This document shows, piece after piece, positions 16,725 to 28,471 of a stretch of 64,000 nt of DNA (position 1 is its first letter; each line of letters begins with the position of its first letter). Position numbers and translations under genes: made by a program. The notes under the pieces were generated by a model that searched no databases, had not been told where the DNA came from, and saw only the letters and a program-made list of their open reading frames with translations. This stretch comes from Kordiimonadaceae bacterium (GTDB lineage: Bacteria; Pseudomonadota; Alphaproteobacteria; Sphingomonadales; Kordiimonadaceae): contig JAEPQB010000001.1 in NCBI GenBank assembly GCA_017640725.1, positions 496,001 through 560,000 on the forward strand. Reading direction: 5' to 3'.

Positions 16725-17672
16725 ATGCTTAGAGTCGTCCTACTATTTCTAACCGCCACACTGCTTTCAATTTCGCAAGTCCATGCTTCACCGTCAAAAT
16801 CTGTCAGTTATGGATATGAAACTGTTGATGGCGTGAAGGTGTTCTTCAGACAAGCGGGAGACCCGACAAAACCAACCTTGGTGCTGCTGCACGGATTCCC
16901 AAGCTCTTCACACCAATACAGGGAGTTGATCAGGCTTTTGAGTGATGAATATTATCTCATTGCACCAGATTACCCCGGTTTTGGCGCGAGTGATTTTCCT
17001 GGACCGAACGAGTATGAGTACACGTTTGACAATATCGCGCTAACGGTGAACAAATTCCTCGAACAGCGTGAAATTTCAAAATATTCACTGCTCGTCCATG
17101 ATTACGGCGCACCGGTTGGTTTTCGGATTGCCACTGCGAACCCGGAGCGCGTTCAGTCAATCATCGTTCAAAACGGCAATGCCTATGAAGAAGGCCTGAA
17201 CAAAGACACTTGGGCCCCGATCATGAAGCTCTGGGAAATTGGGCGCGGTGATGCGGAGCATGAAGCACAAATTGCGGCAGCAATATTCAGCCGGGAAGGA
17301 CTGCGCTGGCAATACACACACGGTACCCGCAACCCGGAACAAATTTTGCCCGACAACTGGATTCTGGACCACGAGCGCTTGTCGCGTCCTGGTCAGCACG
17401 AAGTGCAGATCAGCTTATTTTATGATTATCGCACCAACGTCGCCAAATACCCGGAGTGGCAGGCTTACATGCGAAGGCACCAACCGCCAGTGCTGGTTGT
17501 TTGGGCAGAAAACGATGCGTTTTTCCCTACGCCCGGTGGCGAAGCCTTCATGCGAGATGTGAAAGATGTTGATTTCAACCTGTTGAACTCAGGGCATTTT
17601 GCGCTTGAGGAAGATGCACCGCTGGTAGCCGAAAAGATTCGGTCATTCCTGCGAAAGCGCGACATCGAATAG
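16725..17672 (+). CDS. Exported alpha/beta hydrolase of the haloalkane dehalogenase/epoxide hydrolase type
   Basis: 315 residues from the ATG at 16725, with AGGAG upstream; the longer frame from 16692 lacks a ribosome site. Residues 1-21 are a signal peptide (VVLLFLTATLLSISQVHA). HGFPSSSHQYR near 56-66 is the oxyanion region. Asp126 in VHDYGAPVG replaces Ser as nucleophile, as in epoxide hydrolases and haloalkane dehalogenases. WAENDAFFP and the final GHFALEED carry the remaining triad residues. It differs clearly from the cytoplasmic dehalogenase at 37305. Confidence 0.86.
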   Translation: MLRVVLLFLTATLLSISQVHASPSKSVSYGYETVDGVKVFFRQAGDPTKPTLVLLHGFPSSSHQYRELIRLLSDEYYLIAPDYPGFGASDFPGPNEYEYTFDNIALTVNKFLEQREISKYSLLVHDYGAPVGFRIATANPERVQSIIVQNGNAYEEGLNKDTWAPIMKLWEIGRGDAEHEAQIAAAIFSREGLRWQYTHGTRNPEQILPDNWILDHERLSRPGQHEVQISLFYDYRTNVAKYPEWQAYMRRHQPPVLVVWAENDAFFPTPGGEAFMRDVKDVDFNLLNSGHFALEEDAPLVAEKIRSFLRKRDIE

Positions 17673-17745
17673 TCAAGAAAACTACCAATCAACCTGGGAA
17701 CAACCCTTAAGTCGGCCTTTCCCAAGGACTGCAATCACTGAGTAA

Positions 17746-20007
<2,262 letters not shown>

Positions 20008-20021
20008 GCCGCAAAGACATG

Positions 20022-20056
20022 GCGATGCTCGTTCCTTGTTCGAATTCGGGCATCGC
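20022..20056 (+). terminator. Hairpin after katG
   Basis: GCGATGC (20022-20028) and GCATCGC (20050-20056) form a 7-bp stem with further CG pairs inside; it lies just after the katG stop codon. There is no T run, so termination is only probable. Confidence 0.4.
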
Positions 20057-20384
20057 AAACCGTTCAATACGATCTGAAGTGATCGTGCGCCCTAAGTTAC
20101 GCATTCTCGAAGTTGAGCGTTTCCAAATGGAACCTGCACCTTCGACGGTGGCCGTGGTTTTGGCAGCTTCAAGAGGAGACGTATCTTGGGCAATTTGAAG
20201 CGGTACATGGCGGTTTTGGGTGCAATATTAGGTGCAGCCGCGGCTGATGATGTTATTGGCCTTGAACCCTCAAAACCACATCTCTCATTGTCTTCAAACA
20301 GTGTTCAACCTTGGAAGAGCAAATCCCTTCAGTTTCTTTCTCCGGATGCCAAACCCAAACAATCTATTCAGTCAGAACTATTAA

Positions 20385-20620
20385 GTTTTTCCCGATTGTC
20401 TGCTTTCAGCCAGAAGCTGACAGTTAAATGTGATATTAGCGGTAATACGAGCGATTAGCGGAGTAATTTGAGATTAGAAATCTGTCGCCATTTGCAAACT
20501 ACACTGCATGCCAAAGAAAAACTGATTGCAGCATCATTTGTAGCAGCGCGATCACTCGGTTCGACGGACACCGTTCACGATAACTTAAGTCATTGATATA
20601 TAAAAAATTTTCAAGGTAAG
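20385..20620. repeat. Right-end module of islet 0
   Basis: Starts near CTGCTTTCAGCCAGAAGC and runs to the tRNA-derived repeat. Its last 110 bp, from AACTGATTGCA onward, match 26290-26403 closely and 31340-31444 and 36980-37075 more loosely. No gene is evident in 20060-20960: a 90-codon frame at 20186 runs into this module and is not supported. Confidence 0.65.
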
Positions 20621-20637
20621 TGGCGGAGACGAAGGGA
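20621..20637. repeat. att-like copy of the tRNA-Ser 3' end (islet 0/1 border)
   Basis: TGGCGGAGACGAAGGGA is identical to the terminal 17 nt (with CCA) of the tRNA-Ser gene at 37076-37165, in the same orientation. Just beyond it CCGCCAC mirrors GTGGCGG, giving the inverted arms expected of a tyrosine-recombinase core site. Confidence 0.75.
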
Positions 20638-20790
20638 AACCCCGCCACGAAAATATTTTTCAATATTTTCAATGAGTTAAAATATGTGCAATTTCTGAAT
20701 TTGTAACAAGTTTTGTAACACAAAATTCATCTTCAACCATTGCAACATGTTGCACTAGGGTTTCAGCAATCGGCCAGAAATAGACCGAGT
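20638..20790. repeat. Left-end module of islet 1
   Basis: Contains CACGAAAATATTTTTCAAT, TTTCAATGAGTT, a doubled (T)TTGTAACA repeat (20699-20720) and, 20 bp later, TGCAACATGTTGCA (20741-20754). The same elements in the same spacing occur at 26482-26538 and 31523-31579. A minus-strand 74-codon frame here (20499-20723) is a by-product of the repeat. Confidence 0.7.
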
Positions 20791-20962
20791 ACACGAATTA
20801 GATCGCCAAACAAAGCCGTGTGATTTCCGGAAATGTCGCCGCACTGAAGCAAGAAGTTCAATTGCTCGCGCCTCGCTTATGCCTTTTTGTTGGTTGTAGA
20901 TTGCCCCATTCTCTTATTATTGTTTCACAAGTTGAACCATCTCTCGGTTGGGAAACTTGACC

Positions 20963-22768
20963 ATGAGCATCCTTTTCAGAGCCATGCTTGCCAATTTCAT
21001 TCTCGTGGGGGCATTTCTATTGGCCGTCGGCCCATCGTTCGGACAGATGGGCCCTTCAGAAGTAACAGAAGTCGAAACACTCACATTGAAAGGCGAATGG
21101 ACTCATGGCTTTCCAAGCGGTGCGGAAGCACAGCAATGGGTTCGAGATCATGATGAAGTCTACGCAAGGACTGATGCGTCCGCAGCAGCCCTTAAACGAA
21201 ATGCAATTCTGGTATCGTGGAAAATCACAGAAACAGAAGTCAAAGGGTATGAGCACCCATGGGGTAACAGTTACCGAGCACGCGCGGTTGTAGAGGTTGT
21301 AATCGGGCCACGAGAGATTCCCAAAAGTGAAAATGACGGGTTTGAGGGGGAAATCGATCGAATTTTTGAAGACGCAATTCGCGCAATAAACGCAGACCTG
21401 TTTAGCAAGATAAATGATATTGGTGTGCAAACCGATGCTTTAATGTCATTTATCCTGCGGTTGAAAAGCGTGGGGGCGGCAAGTGGTTTTTGGTCCGGCG
21501 CTAAATCCGTAGATCGCTATCTGCGCCGACTAACTGCTATGCAAGACCGAATTAAAACCTTGAAGGACGGCCTTTCGGGAATTCACATACATTCAGACTC
21601 TTATCTGCAGGAAGCGGTTTTCCAAATTTACTACGAGTTCGCCGATCTGCGCATTCACCCTTCTCCTGCCATTTTGGGCGTACCAGAACCTATGCGCCTC
21701 GAGTATTGGGGTGTTTTGGATGGCTTGAAGAGGTCTGCATCTGCGGCTAGGGAATGGATGCAGCCCTGGGGACCTTATCGTAGCAAGATGACCCAGGCTT
21801 GGACGAATGCGCTACTTCGTGGCGGAATACCCAATACGAGCCGACATAGGCCTAGTAAGCCGGATACACTTGACCAGTTGACCAGCCAGATTAATGGGTT
21901 CTTGAAAGATGATCTGGAGGCAAGTAACTCGCGCCAAACAGCAGGTAATTATGCTGAATCGATGAGCATTTCAACATCTGAAAGAATTAGACGACTGAGA
22001 GAGCGGCGCAACATCGCATCACAAATCGCTGCAATTAATAGTGCGCCTGCAACAGCCCCCAACACTGCAAGAGACAGCAACACCAAAGCGAACAAGCCTA
22101 GCCAGATTACCGCCTTTAGCAAAATAAGCCCTTATTCAGGCGCATCTAATGACGCATTTTTAGTGTCCCCAATATCAAGAGCAAAATCCAAACGCACTTA
22201 TGAAACATCAATAGTGGAAGATCGATCAAAAGCTAGAACAGACGCCGAGCGTATTTTGAGGGATGCGACTGAAAGTCGGAAGCAGTTAGTGCGAAACAGT
22301 TTTCCAAGCGCGAGGCGATATGTTGTCGTTGTCGACGAGCTTGAACAAACCGGTACTAAGCCGAACCCGTACTACAAGACCTATTGGGAAAGACGAAGGC
22401 AAGGCGGTGGCGGCGGCATATTATTAGGTGCACCGCCTGAGAACTGTTTGATACAAACCAAAACGACAATTGTTTCAAGCCATAACGTCCCAATACCCGA
22501 CAGCTTTTTAGAGCGCACCAAAAGCTGGCTGAAAACAATTGAGCCAGGCAAGGATTACTATCTCATTCCTGAAGTTGACGCGAGAAACCTGCCCTACCGA
22601 GTTAATGAAACAAAGAGGTCCTGCGATGCAGGTGGTTGGGTTTCAGACATCAATTTCGCAACTAGTTATCGTCACAACGCAGTAGCACTTGAGAGTGTTC
22701 TCTCCGGCACGGAGGCAGAGCGACTACTTTATTTAAATGAGGAGGAGCTATCATGGCTGCAGGACTGA
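20963..22768 (+). CDS. Exported protein of unknown function, partner of the beta-helix protein
   Basis: About 601 residues from the ATG at 20963 (a TTG five codons upstream is possible). Residues 1-26 form a signal peptide (LANFILVGAFLLAVGPSFG). I do not recognise any domain. Residues 150-330 look helical, then comes a low-complexity stretch rich in Ser, Asn, Thr and Ala (about 325-410), then a mixed C-terminal part with a Gly-rich loop (RRQGGGGGILLG) and Cys residues that could form disulphides. It overlaps the next gene by 16 bp, a sign of coupled translation, so the two probably act together outside the cytoplasm. Confidence 0.82.
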   Translation: MSILFRAMLANFILVGAFLLAVGPSFGQMGPSEVTEVETLTLKGEWTHGFPSGAEAQQWVRDHDEVYARTDASAAALKRNAILVSWKITETEVKGYEHPWGNSYRARAVVEVVIGPREIPKSENDGFEGEIDRIFEDAIRAINADLFSKINDIGVQTDALMSFILRLKSVGAASGFWSGAKSVDRYLRRLTAMQDRIKTLKDGLSGIHIHSDSYLQEAVFQIYYEFADLRIHPSPAILGVPEPMRLEYWGVLDGLKRSASAAREWMQPWGPYRSKMTQAWTNALLRGGIPNTSRHRPSKPDTLDQLTSQINGFLKDDLEASNSRQTAGNYAESMSISTSERIRRLRERRNIASQIAAINSAPATAPNTARDSNTKANKPSQITAFSKISPYSGASNDAFLVSPISRAKSKRTYETSIVEDRSKARTDAERILRDATESRKQLVRNSFPSARRYVVVVDELEQTGTKPNPYYKTYWERRRQGGGGGILLGAPPENCLIQTKTTIVSSHNVPIPDSFLERTKSWLKTIEPGKDYYLIPEVDARNLPYRVNETKRSCDAGGWVSDINFATSYRHNAVALESVLSGTEAERLLYLNEEELSWLQD

Positions 22769-25700
22769 GATTAGTCGGTTTTTTCCTCATTTGTTTGACT
22801 TCGTCTGTACCAGCAATTGCACGGCCTTTTGAAGACACAGTTCCCGGCCTTTACACAGCAGACCTAGGAGCCGAGGGCGACCTGAGACTAATTCTATACC
22901 CAGTAAATCCCGGTGAATACAAAGGAGAAATGTTTCTCCTTGGAAAGTCTTACGATGTCGTAGCCATCCTCGACGGAAACTATGTCTTCGGAGCCTACGT
23001 GTATGAAGGCTTGGACGCCTATTTCAGTTTTCCGGTTTCTTCCGCCACCACTATTAACCTGCAGTTGGGAATTGATGTTCTCGAGTTGTCCAAACAGGAC
23101 CTCCCGAGACTAACGGGCGGGTTCGAAGGAAACTTTGGCTCATTCTTTATCGAGAAAACACATAAGGGATTTGAAGTCGTCTTAACTCGCCAAGGCCGCA
23201 ACGAGGATTTCGCAGTTGAACAGTCTGGCCTGAAGCTCATATCAGAAAACGCTGAATTTAAACTGAGCTATGAGCTAGCAGAAAACACCTATGTTATCGA
23301 AACTGGCAATGTATTCGATACAGCTAAACCGCTTTCTTATGCTGAAAGTCTCGCCCTCAGCCCTTCTGTAGACAAGTGTGATAACCTTGCTGGATCAGGT
23401 CTTCATCCGGACCTCAAAACCACAAAGCAATTAGATATACGGCCTATCCAGAAAATTGTTTATTTCAACTATACCTCCCACTTTAATCTGTATGTAGAAA
23501 TGGAGCCCAACGACGCCGACCAGGCAATCTCTGCGTGCCGGATCGCTGTATTGAACTATCCTGCCACCCCAAGGCTTCGTGGTAATCTCGCACATGCACT
23601 GTATACCCAAGCCCTTTCAGACAATTCCAGATATGAAAGAGCCTTTGCAGTCGCACAGAAAGCGAGTGAAAATGACGTTTTTGCTCTTCACCTTGAAGCA
23701 TTGATGTACATGCATGGACACGGCACGAAACGCAGCGAATCAATAGGCTTCGAGAAGTTTCAGAAAGCCGCCGCAACCGGTTTTGCTCCTTCAGTTTTTC
23801 TTTTGGCAGAGGCATACAGCAGAGGAGTTGGGGTCGGACTTGACAAGGAATACGCGGTAAAATTGGCAGAACAGGCGGTGCTTTTAGGCGAGCGCAACGC
23901 CAACAAGCTTCTTGGCTATTTATTGTATCAGCATACACAGACCCCTGAGGGATATCGCAGAGCCAGAGTAGCCCTTGATGTTGCCTCAAAAATGGGAGAC
24001 CCAGTCTCAACCTCTATACTGGCTCAGATGTGGGCAAAAGGTTTGGGCGGACCAGCCGACTGGACTGAAGCTTCACACGTGTTCGACAGAAACAAGATTG
24101 CACCCAGTTTTTTGGCGATTAAAGAACGAATTCATCTGAGTTATGTGAAGACAGTAAAAACCTTGCCTGCGGTTGAGCGCTTTCTATTGGACTGGCCTCA
24201 GACAGAGTACACCGAAGGCATAAAAAGCTTAGCTTGGCTAGTGGCGTCCGAAGATGATACTGACAATAGCTACAACGAATACTTGCGAATTTTTCCAGAG
24301 GACTCAACTCGTGTTGCCGCAGCCAAAGATCAACGAGACTTCACAGCTGCAATGAACGCGAACAGCGTTAAAGCTCTTTTCGACTATCGATCCAAATCTC
24401 GACATACAGAACATAAGAAACTGGCTGCTGATCGTGCATTCGATATCGCAGTTGCTGCGTTCAAGGCTGACAAATTAGATAATCCGAGGTGGCGGCAGAT
24501 ACCTGCTGCAATAGAACTTGTTCAGTATTTTCCCGAGATGGCGCCAAAACTCGAGCAACATATAAAGTCTGAGCAAATAAAAAACCTCGATGATGATTTA
24601 GAGAGATTTCAAGCCTATCTGCGCTCATGGCCCGTTGATGCCGATTTCGTCAAAGTGGTCCGAATGTATGCGGAAAATATCGTTAAATACAGTCTCGATA
24701 ATTATGTTCATCCTGATCATTCAGATTTTGCAAGTCAGATGGCTGTAGTGGCAAAGAATACGGCATTTTTCGATGAAGTTTCTGATGCAGTTGCACTGAT
24801 TAATGCCGCAGCCGAGGGCGGCAAGGGGTCGGCTAACGGACAAGCTCAGTTCACCATCGCTGTAAGGTATGGTTTGAAGCGGCAAAAAGGCCATTTCCGG
24901 TCCATACATATGCGTCAAGCAGAGGACTACATTACACGAGGGACAAGCGACGAACAGGCTCTGGAATTATTCCTTCGTGCGTACCCAGAGTCCAAAGAGC
25001 GATTTTTTGCTGATGCTCGCTTGCGAGGTCTAAAGGAACCCAACTTGTTTGCAGAAGCCAATAAATCTGAAGACAAGTTTAGGGAATATCTAAAAGCATA
25101 TCCAGAGAACACTGAAAAGATTGACGGGCTCTCAAGCTATTACCGCTACAGAATACAAATTAACCGGCGGCTGGGTGAGCTTGCTTATCCCGTCTATCCA
25201 GATCAGCAACCTGGTGATCGCGGTATGAGAGAGATATTGCAGCAAGCCAAAAGACGTATGGGTCGCAACGCTCCCGACCCTTTCATGCTGGCGCGTGAAT
25301 ATTTAGACAGGCTTTTGGCAATACAGCTCAAAAAAACATGGACTGTCTCTGCGACAGGAGATGGCGACTTTCGAACCATCACTGAGGCTGGTGAAGTTGC
25401 CCCTGCCGGATCAGAAATAGTCGTTATGCCCGGCACATATACTTCCGAAAAACTGAACTTTCATTACAACCTTAAGAGCGCAAAAGGCCCGCGTCGAACG
25501 ATTATTGAAGGCAAAGGCCAATTTGGGTTGCAGATTGACACCGACAGGACGGGTTCATCAGGAGTGGGGTCCATCGAAGGGTTTACTTTCAGAGGCCAAG
25601 ATACCGCTTTATCTTTACATAAGTCTTCGGTCTGGCACATCACAAACAACAAATTCAACATGTCGGACAGTGGTGCGGTCATCATAAATGGTGGAGATAC

Positions 25701-26124
25701 TCTATTTGCAGATAATGATGTTGAGTTGGAGTTTTCTGGGACCAAAGGTGGCTTTTCAAGCACTGCAATTCGGATACTTTTGGGGCAAGTCAAAATCAAA
25801 TCGAATAGTTTTAGAAGAAAAACCGGTGACGGCAAAATTGCTCCATATCCTCTGATATTCAACCAAGCCGCTATGGTTACGCTCGAAGACAATGAGGCCA
25901 AGCTTGAAGAAATCGACACTTGTTATTTTGCGCAGTCAGAAGTGGCAGTTTCATACTTGAGAAATAATAAGATGCGCAACTGTCGTATCCTAGCCATCGG
26001 TTCAGGTGCCATAGAAAACAACAGGTGGTCCGGTAAGAACGGAGAAATAGAAACAAATGGTAGCGCAATAACTTGCCGCAACAACCAGTTAGGTAGAAAA
26101 ACCTTACGCTGTGCAACCGAATAG
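22753..26124 (+). CDS. Large exported protein with Sel1-like repeats and C-terminal right-handed beta-helix
   Basis: 1123 residues; AGGAGGAG precedes the ATG. Residues 1-23 are a signal peptide. About 310-430 contain Sel1/TPR-like repeats (ALMYMHGHGTKRSESIGFEK, then LLAEAYSRGVGVGLDKEYAV). A long helical middle has motifs such as FLLDWPQTEY, YLRIFPEDS, YLRSWPVDA, FLRAYPESK and YLKAYPENT, which look like a separate degenerate repeat of about 50-100 residues. From about 870 to the end lies a pectate-lyase-like beta-helix (FRTITEAGEVAPAGSEIVVM, then NNKFNMSDSGAVIINGG). It may bind polysaccharides or surface structures. No catalytic residues can be assigned. Confidence 0.88.
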   Translation: MAAGLRLVGFFLICLTSSVPAIARPFEDTVPGLYTADLGAEGDLRLILYPVNPGEYKGEMFLLGKSYDVVAILDGNYVFGAYVYEGLDAYFSFPVSSATTINLQLGIDVLELSKQDLPRLTGGFEGNFGSFFIEKTHKGFEVVLTRQGRNEDFAVEQSGLKLISENAEFKLSYELAENTYVIETGNVFDTAKPLSYAESLALSPSVDKCDNLAGSGLHPDLKTTKQLDIRPIQKIVYFNYTSHFNLYVEMEPNDADQAISACRIAVLNYPATPRLRGNLAHALYTQALSDNSRYERAFAVAQKASENDVFALHLEALMYMHGHGTKRSESIGFEKFQKAAATGFAPSVFLLAEAYSRGVGVGLDKEYAVKLAEQAVLLGERNANKLLGYLLYQHTQTPEGYRRARVALDVASKMGDPVSTSILAQMWAKGLGGPADWTEASHVFDRNKIAPSFLAIKERIHLSYVKTVKTLPAVERFLLDWPQTEYTEGIKSLAWLVASEDDTDNSYNEYLRIFPEDSTRVAAAKDQRDFTAAMNANSVKALFDYRSKSRHTEHKKLAADRAFDIAVAAFKADKLDNPRWRQIPAAIELVQYFPEMAPKLEQHIKSEQIKNLDDDLERFQAYLRSWPVDADFVKVVRMYAENIVKYSLDNYVHPDHSDFASQMAVVAKNTAFFDEVSDAVALINAAAEGGKGSANGQAQFTIAVRYGLKRQKGHFRSIHMRQAEDYITRGTSDEQALELFLRAYPESKERFFADARLRGLKEPNLFAEANKSEDKFREYLKAYPENTEKIDGLSSYYRYRIQINRRLGELAYPVYPDQQPGDRGMREILQQAKRRMGRNAPDPFMLAREYLDRLLAIQLKKTWTVSATGDGDFRTITEAGEVAPAGSEIVVMPGTYTSEKLNFHYNLKSAKGPRRTIIEGKGQFGLQIDTDRTGSSGVGSIEGFTFRGQDTALSLHKSSVWHITNNKFNMSDSGAVIINGGDTLFADNDVELEFSGTKGGFSSTAIRILLGQVKIKSNSFRRKTGDGKIAPYPLIFNQAAMVTLEDNEAKLEEIDTCYFAQSEVAVSYLRNNKMRNCRILAIGSGAIENNRWSGKNGEIETNGSAITCRNNQLGRKTLRCATE

Positions 26125-26169
26125 ATAGCACACTGTCCAGTTTACATAGCTGGGCTATTGGGTTTTAAG

Positions 26170-26403
26170 CACTCTGATCATACGCTTTCGATTAATAGCG
26201 GACGGGCAATCGTGATTTTAACGGCAATACGAGCGTCGAGACAGTGTAATTTGAAGCTAGAAACCTGTCGCCCTTTCCAAACTACACCAGTTGCCACAGA
26301 AAAACTGATTGCATTATCACTTGTTGCAGCGCGATCACTCGGTTCGATGGATACCGCTCACAATAACTTAAGTCATTGATATATAAAGAATTTTCAAGGT
26401 GAA
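26170..26403. repeat. Right-end module of islet 1
   Basis: Homologous to 20385-20620. The 110 bp before the att copy, from AACTGATTGCA through TTAAGTCATTGATATATAAA, differ at only a few positions from the islet 0 end. No gene is visible in 26125-26602. Confidence 0.68.
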
Positions 26404-26420
26404 TGGCGGAGACGAAGGGA
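26404..26420. repeat. att-like copy of the tRNA-Ser 3' end (islet 1/2 border)
   Basis: TGGCGGAGACGAAGGGA, identical to the 3' end of the tRNA-Ser gene at 37076-37165 and in the same orientation as the other copies. Confidence 0.75.
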
Positions 26421-26570
26421 AACGCCGACACGAAAATATTTTCCAACTTTTTCAATGCGTTAACAGGTGCACAATTTCGCATTTTGTAACAAATTTTGTA
26501 ACATCAGGATTACCGCCAGTCAGTGCAACATGTTGCACTTGTATTGCAGAAAACTGGCGATACCCAGGTT
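26421..26570. repeat. Left-end module of islet 2
   Basis: TTTTGTAACA repeated twice with AA between (26482-26503), then 20 bp, then GTGCAACATGTTGCAC (26523-26538). Same layout as the other left ends. It lies just after the stop codon of the convergent SUMF1-type gene and is not a promoter for it. Confidence 0.7.
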
Positions 26571-26602
26571 TGGTAATTGAACAAACAAAGGGTTGGTGCT
26601 TT

Positions 26603-28471
26603 CTAATCGCGTGCCAATCGGAAACCCATATAGTTCTCCTTCAAATTCAACGGTTCGTCTTCTAGGAAAGCAGAATTATATCCAGAGGAACTACTATTAG
26701 ACCAGCGTCCGGGACCGTTATCGTACGTGCTGGCAGCCGTTATAATGCCTGCGCACTCATTATCGATAACTTGTTGGGCATTGATACGCTCGTAAAGAAT
26801 TATGTCGCTACCAGATTCTCGAAAAACAACACCATTTATCGGCCTACTCAAATCTTTTAAACAACCTGCCGTTAGTTCACCGACGTTCCCTAACAAATCA
26901 TAGACACCATTGGAGTCCGGAGAGAAGGAAGCGACAGGTGCTGTATTAGCGTAACTATCTAATTGAACATTCTCAAAATCGCCGCTTTGCCGATTTAGGA
27001 CTCTTTTTGTGCCAAAATTTGCAAACTTTGCGCGATCTTCTGGTTCACGCAACAATCGGTTGAAGCCAGTTTCATAGGCGCGGAACCACTCGAACATACT
27101 CGGAAGCCTGTATGTTTCGCCGGTTTCCTTATTTAGCCATTCTATAAACTTGTTGGCATCAGCGATACTGATGTTAACAACGGGACGATTTCCACGACCC
27201 CAACCTTCATCAGATGGAAGTGCGACGTCATTTTCGTTGGCGTACAAATCAAATAATTCGAATGTGACTTCTGTTGTAGCTAACTCAAAACCCTTTACGT
27301 ATAGGCAGCCGTCCGCATGAATGCCAAAGTTGTCGGAACCATAGGACGTCCAGGGTTTATGCAAATCATCAAACGTTTGTCGTTCAATACAGCCGCCCGA
27401 AATTCTGGCCATACGAATGTCTGGCAGTGGGACGCAAGTCGTATCTACTTGATATCCGCTCTGCCAATTTTCAAAATTGTCTGCCCCGGCAGAAACACAT
27501 TTTGATAAAGCTGAGTTGGCGGCGGTTGGTGCACTTGGCGTCGCCGCAGCATAGTTATTGCGTAGCATGTTCTGAATGTTTTCTTCCAGTTCCGCAGTTG
27601 CGTAGGTGAGGTCTTCGCCCTCCAAAAATTCTGCGGCCTTATCTTTTAGGTCCCGATATTCTGCCACCTGTTGGTCGCGCAGCCAGCCTTCCAGCGGGCG
27701 CGTATTCATGCGGATTGACACAACATACGGCCGGTTGTGGTCCCATGCATGCACACCGCCAAGGCTGGCGAGCGAGCTATACATAATGGGCCAATCACTT
27801 GCCTGCCGGTCTTTTTCGCTGTCGAGCGCGGCTTTCAGATACTCTTTTGCCTTCTCGGCATCGACAAGATCGTCTGACAACATCTCCTTGGTCAGATTGA
27901 AGCCACCCGCATATAAACCCGGGTTGTTTTCTACGGACGCCACATCAGTGAAACCGCTGCCATAGTCATACAATGTTTCTTCCCAGCTTGTTGACCCTGG
28001 GACCGCAAAACTAGGCTTGCCACTTCCGGGTTTGGTCATGGCGCCCAAATCACAAACGAAATGGGCAATATCCAATTCACTCTCGCCGTATTTCCAGAGG
28101 GCAAAAGCAACCTTCACATCCCTCAAGACAACCTTTTCCAACACATCGTCCGGAATGTTGGAAAGGTTAATGTTCGCAGGCAAGTTGGTGCGCGAGACAC
28201 TGTCAATTTCCCAGATGCCAGAGCACACATTAAGTGGCTCGCCCATGATGGAAGAAAACTTGGCCTTGGCATCCAATTTGATGACCACAGTCCATGTTTG
28301 CGGGTCACCGTTTATGTCGGTGACCTCAGACGAAACGGCAAGGCCCTCAAAAAATGATTCGCGGTAAATTTCAGATGCTTGAAGAGGTTGGCCAATCGCT
28401 AACAACAGGATGGCCGCTGAAAAGACACTGACACCAAATGTGGATATTTTGTTGGATAGAAATGTCATCAT
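26603..28471 (-). CDS. Exported protein with C-terminal SUMF1/formylglycine-generating-enzyme-like domain
   Basis: 622 residues with a signal peptide (residues 10-32, VSVFSAAILLLAIGQPLQA). The N-terminal 300 residues are unassigned. From about 355 on there is a SUMF1-type fold: FELATTEVTFELFDLY, RPVVNISIADANKFIEWLN, YRLPSMFEWFRAYETG, YDLLGNVGELTAGC and the closing GFRLARD. The paired catalytic Cys of true formylglycine-generating enzymes are not evident, so a binding role is more likely than an enzymatic one. Its ATG overlaps the stop of the gene before it by 4 bp (ATGA), so the two are translationally coupled in a three-gene operon. Confidence 0.85.
   Translation of the reverse strand: MMTFLSNKISTFGVSVFSAAILLLAIGQPLQASEIYRESFFEGLAVSSEVTDINGDPQTWTVVIKLDAKAKFSSIMGEPLNVCSGIWEIDSVSRTNLPANINLSNIPDDVLEKVVLRDVKVAFALWKYGESELDIAHFVCDLGAMTKPGSGKPSFAVPGSTSWEETLYDYGSGFTDVASVENNPGLYAGGFNLTKEMLSDDLVDAEKAKEYLKAALDSEKDRQASDWPIMYSSLASLGGVHAWDHNRPYVVSIRMNTRPLEGWLRDQQVAEYRDLKDKAAEFLEGEDLTYATAELEENIQNMLRNNYAAATPSAPTAANSALSKCVSAGADNFENWQSGYQVDTTCVPLPDIRMARISGGCIERQTFDDLHKPWTSYGSDNFGIHADGCLYVKGFELATTEVTFELFDLYANENDVALPSDEGWGRGNRPVVNISIADANKFIEWLNKETGETYRLPSMFEWFRAYETGFNRLLREPEDRAKFANFGTKRVLNRQSGDFENVQLDSYANTAPVASFSPDSNGVYDLLGNVGELTAGCLKDLSRPINGVVFRESGSDIILYERINAQQVIDNECAGIITAASTYDNGPGRWSNSSSSGYNSAFLEDEPLNLKENYMGFRLARD

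Noticed and set aside
20186-20458. 90-codon frame starting TTG behind GAGGAG after katG
   Set aside because: Its second half is the conserved right-end repeat of islet 0, and the composition is not protein-like; kept out for lack of support.
20499-20723. Minus-strand 74-codon frame with a homologous frame at 26282-26482 (both contain FPFVSA and SNRVIAL)
   Set aside because: Both lie exactly over the repeated islet ends and the tRNA-Ser fragment; the similarity is explained by DNA repeat conservation, and no ribosome site is evident.
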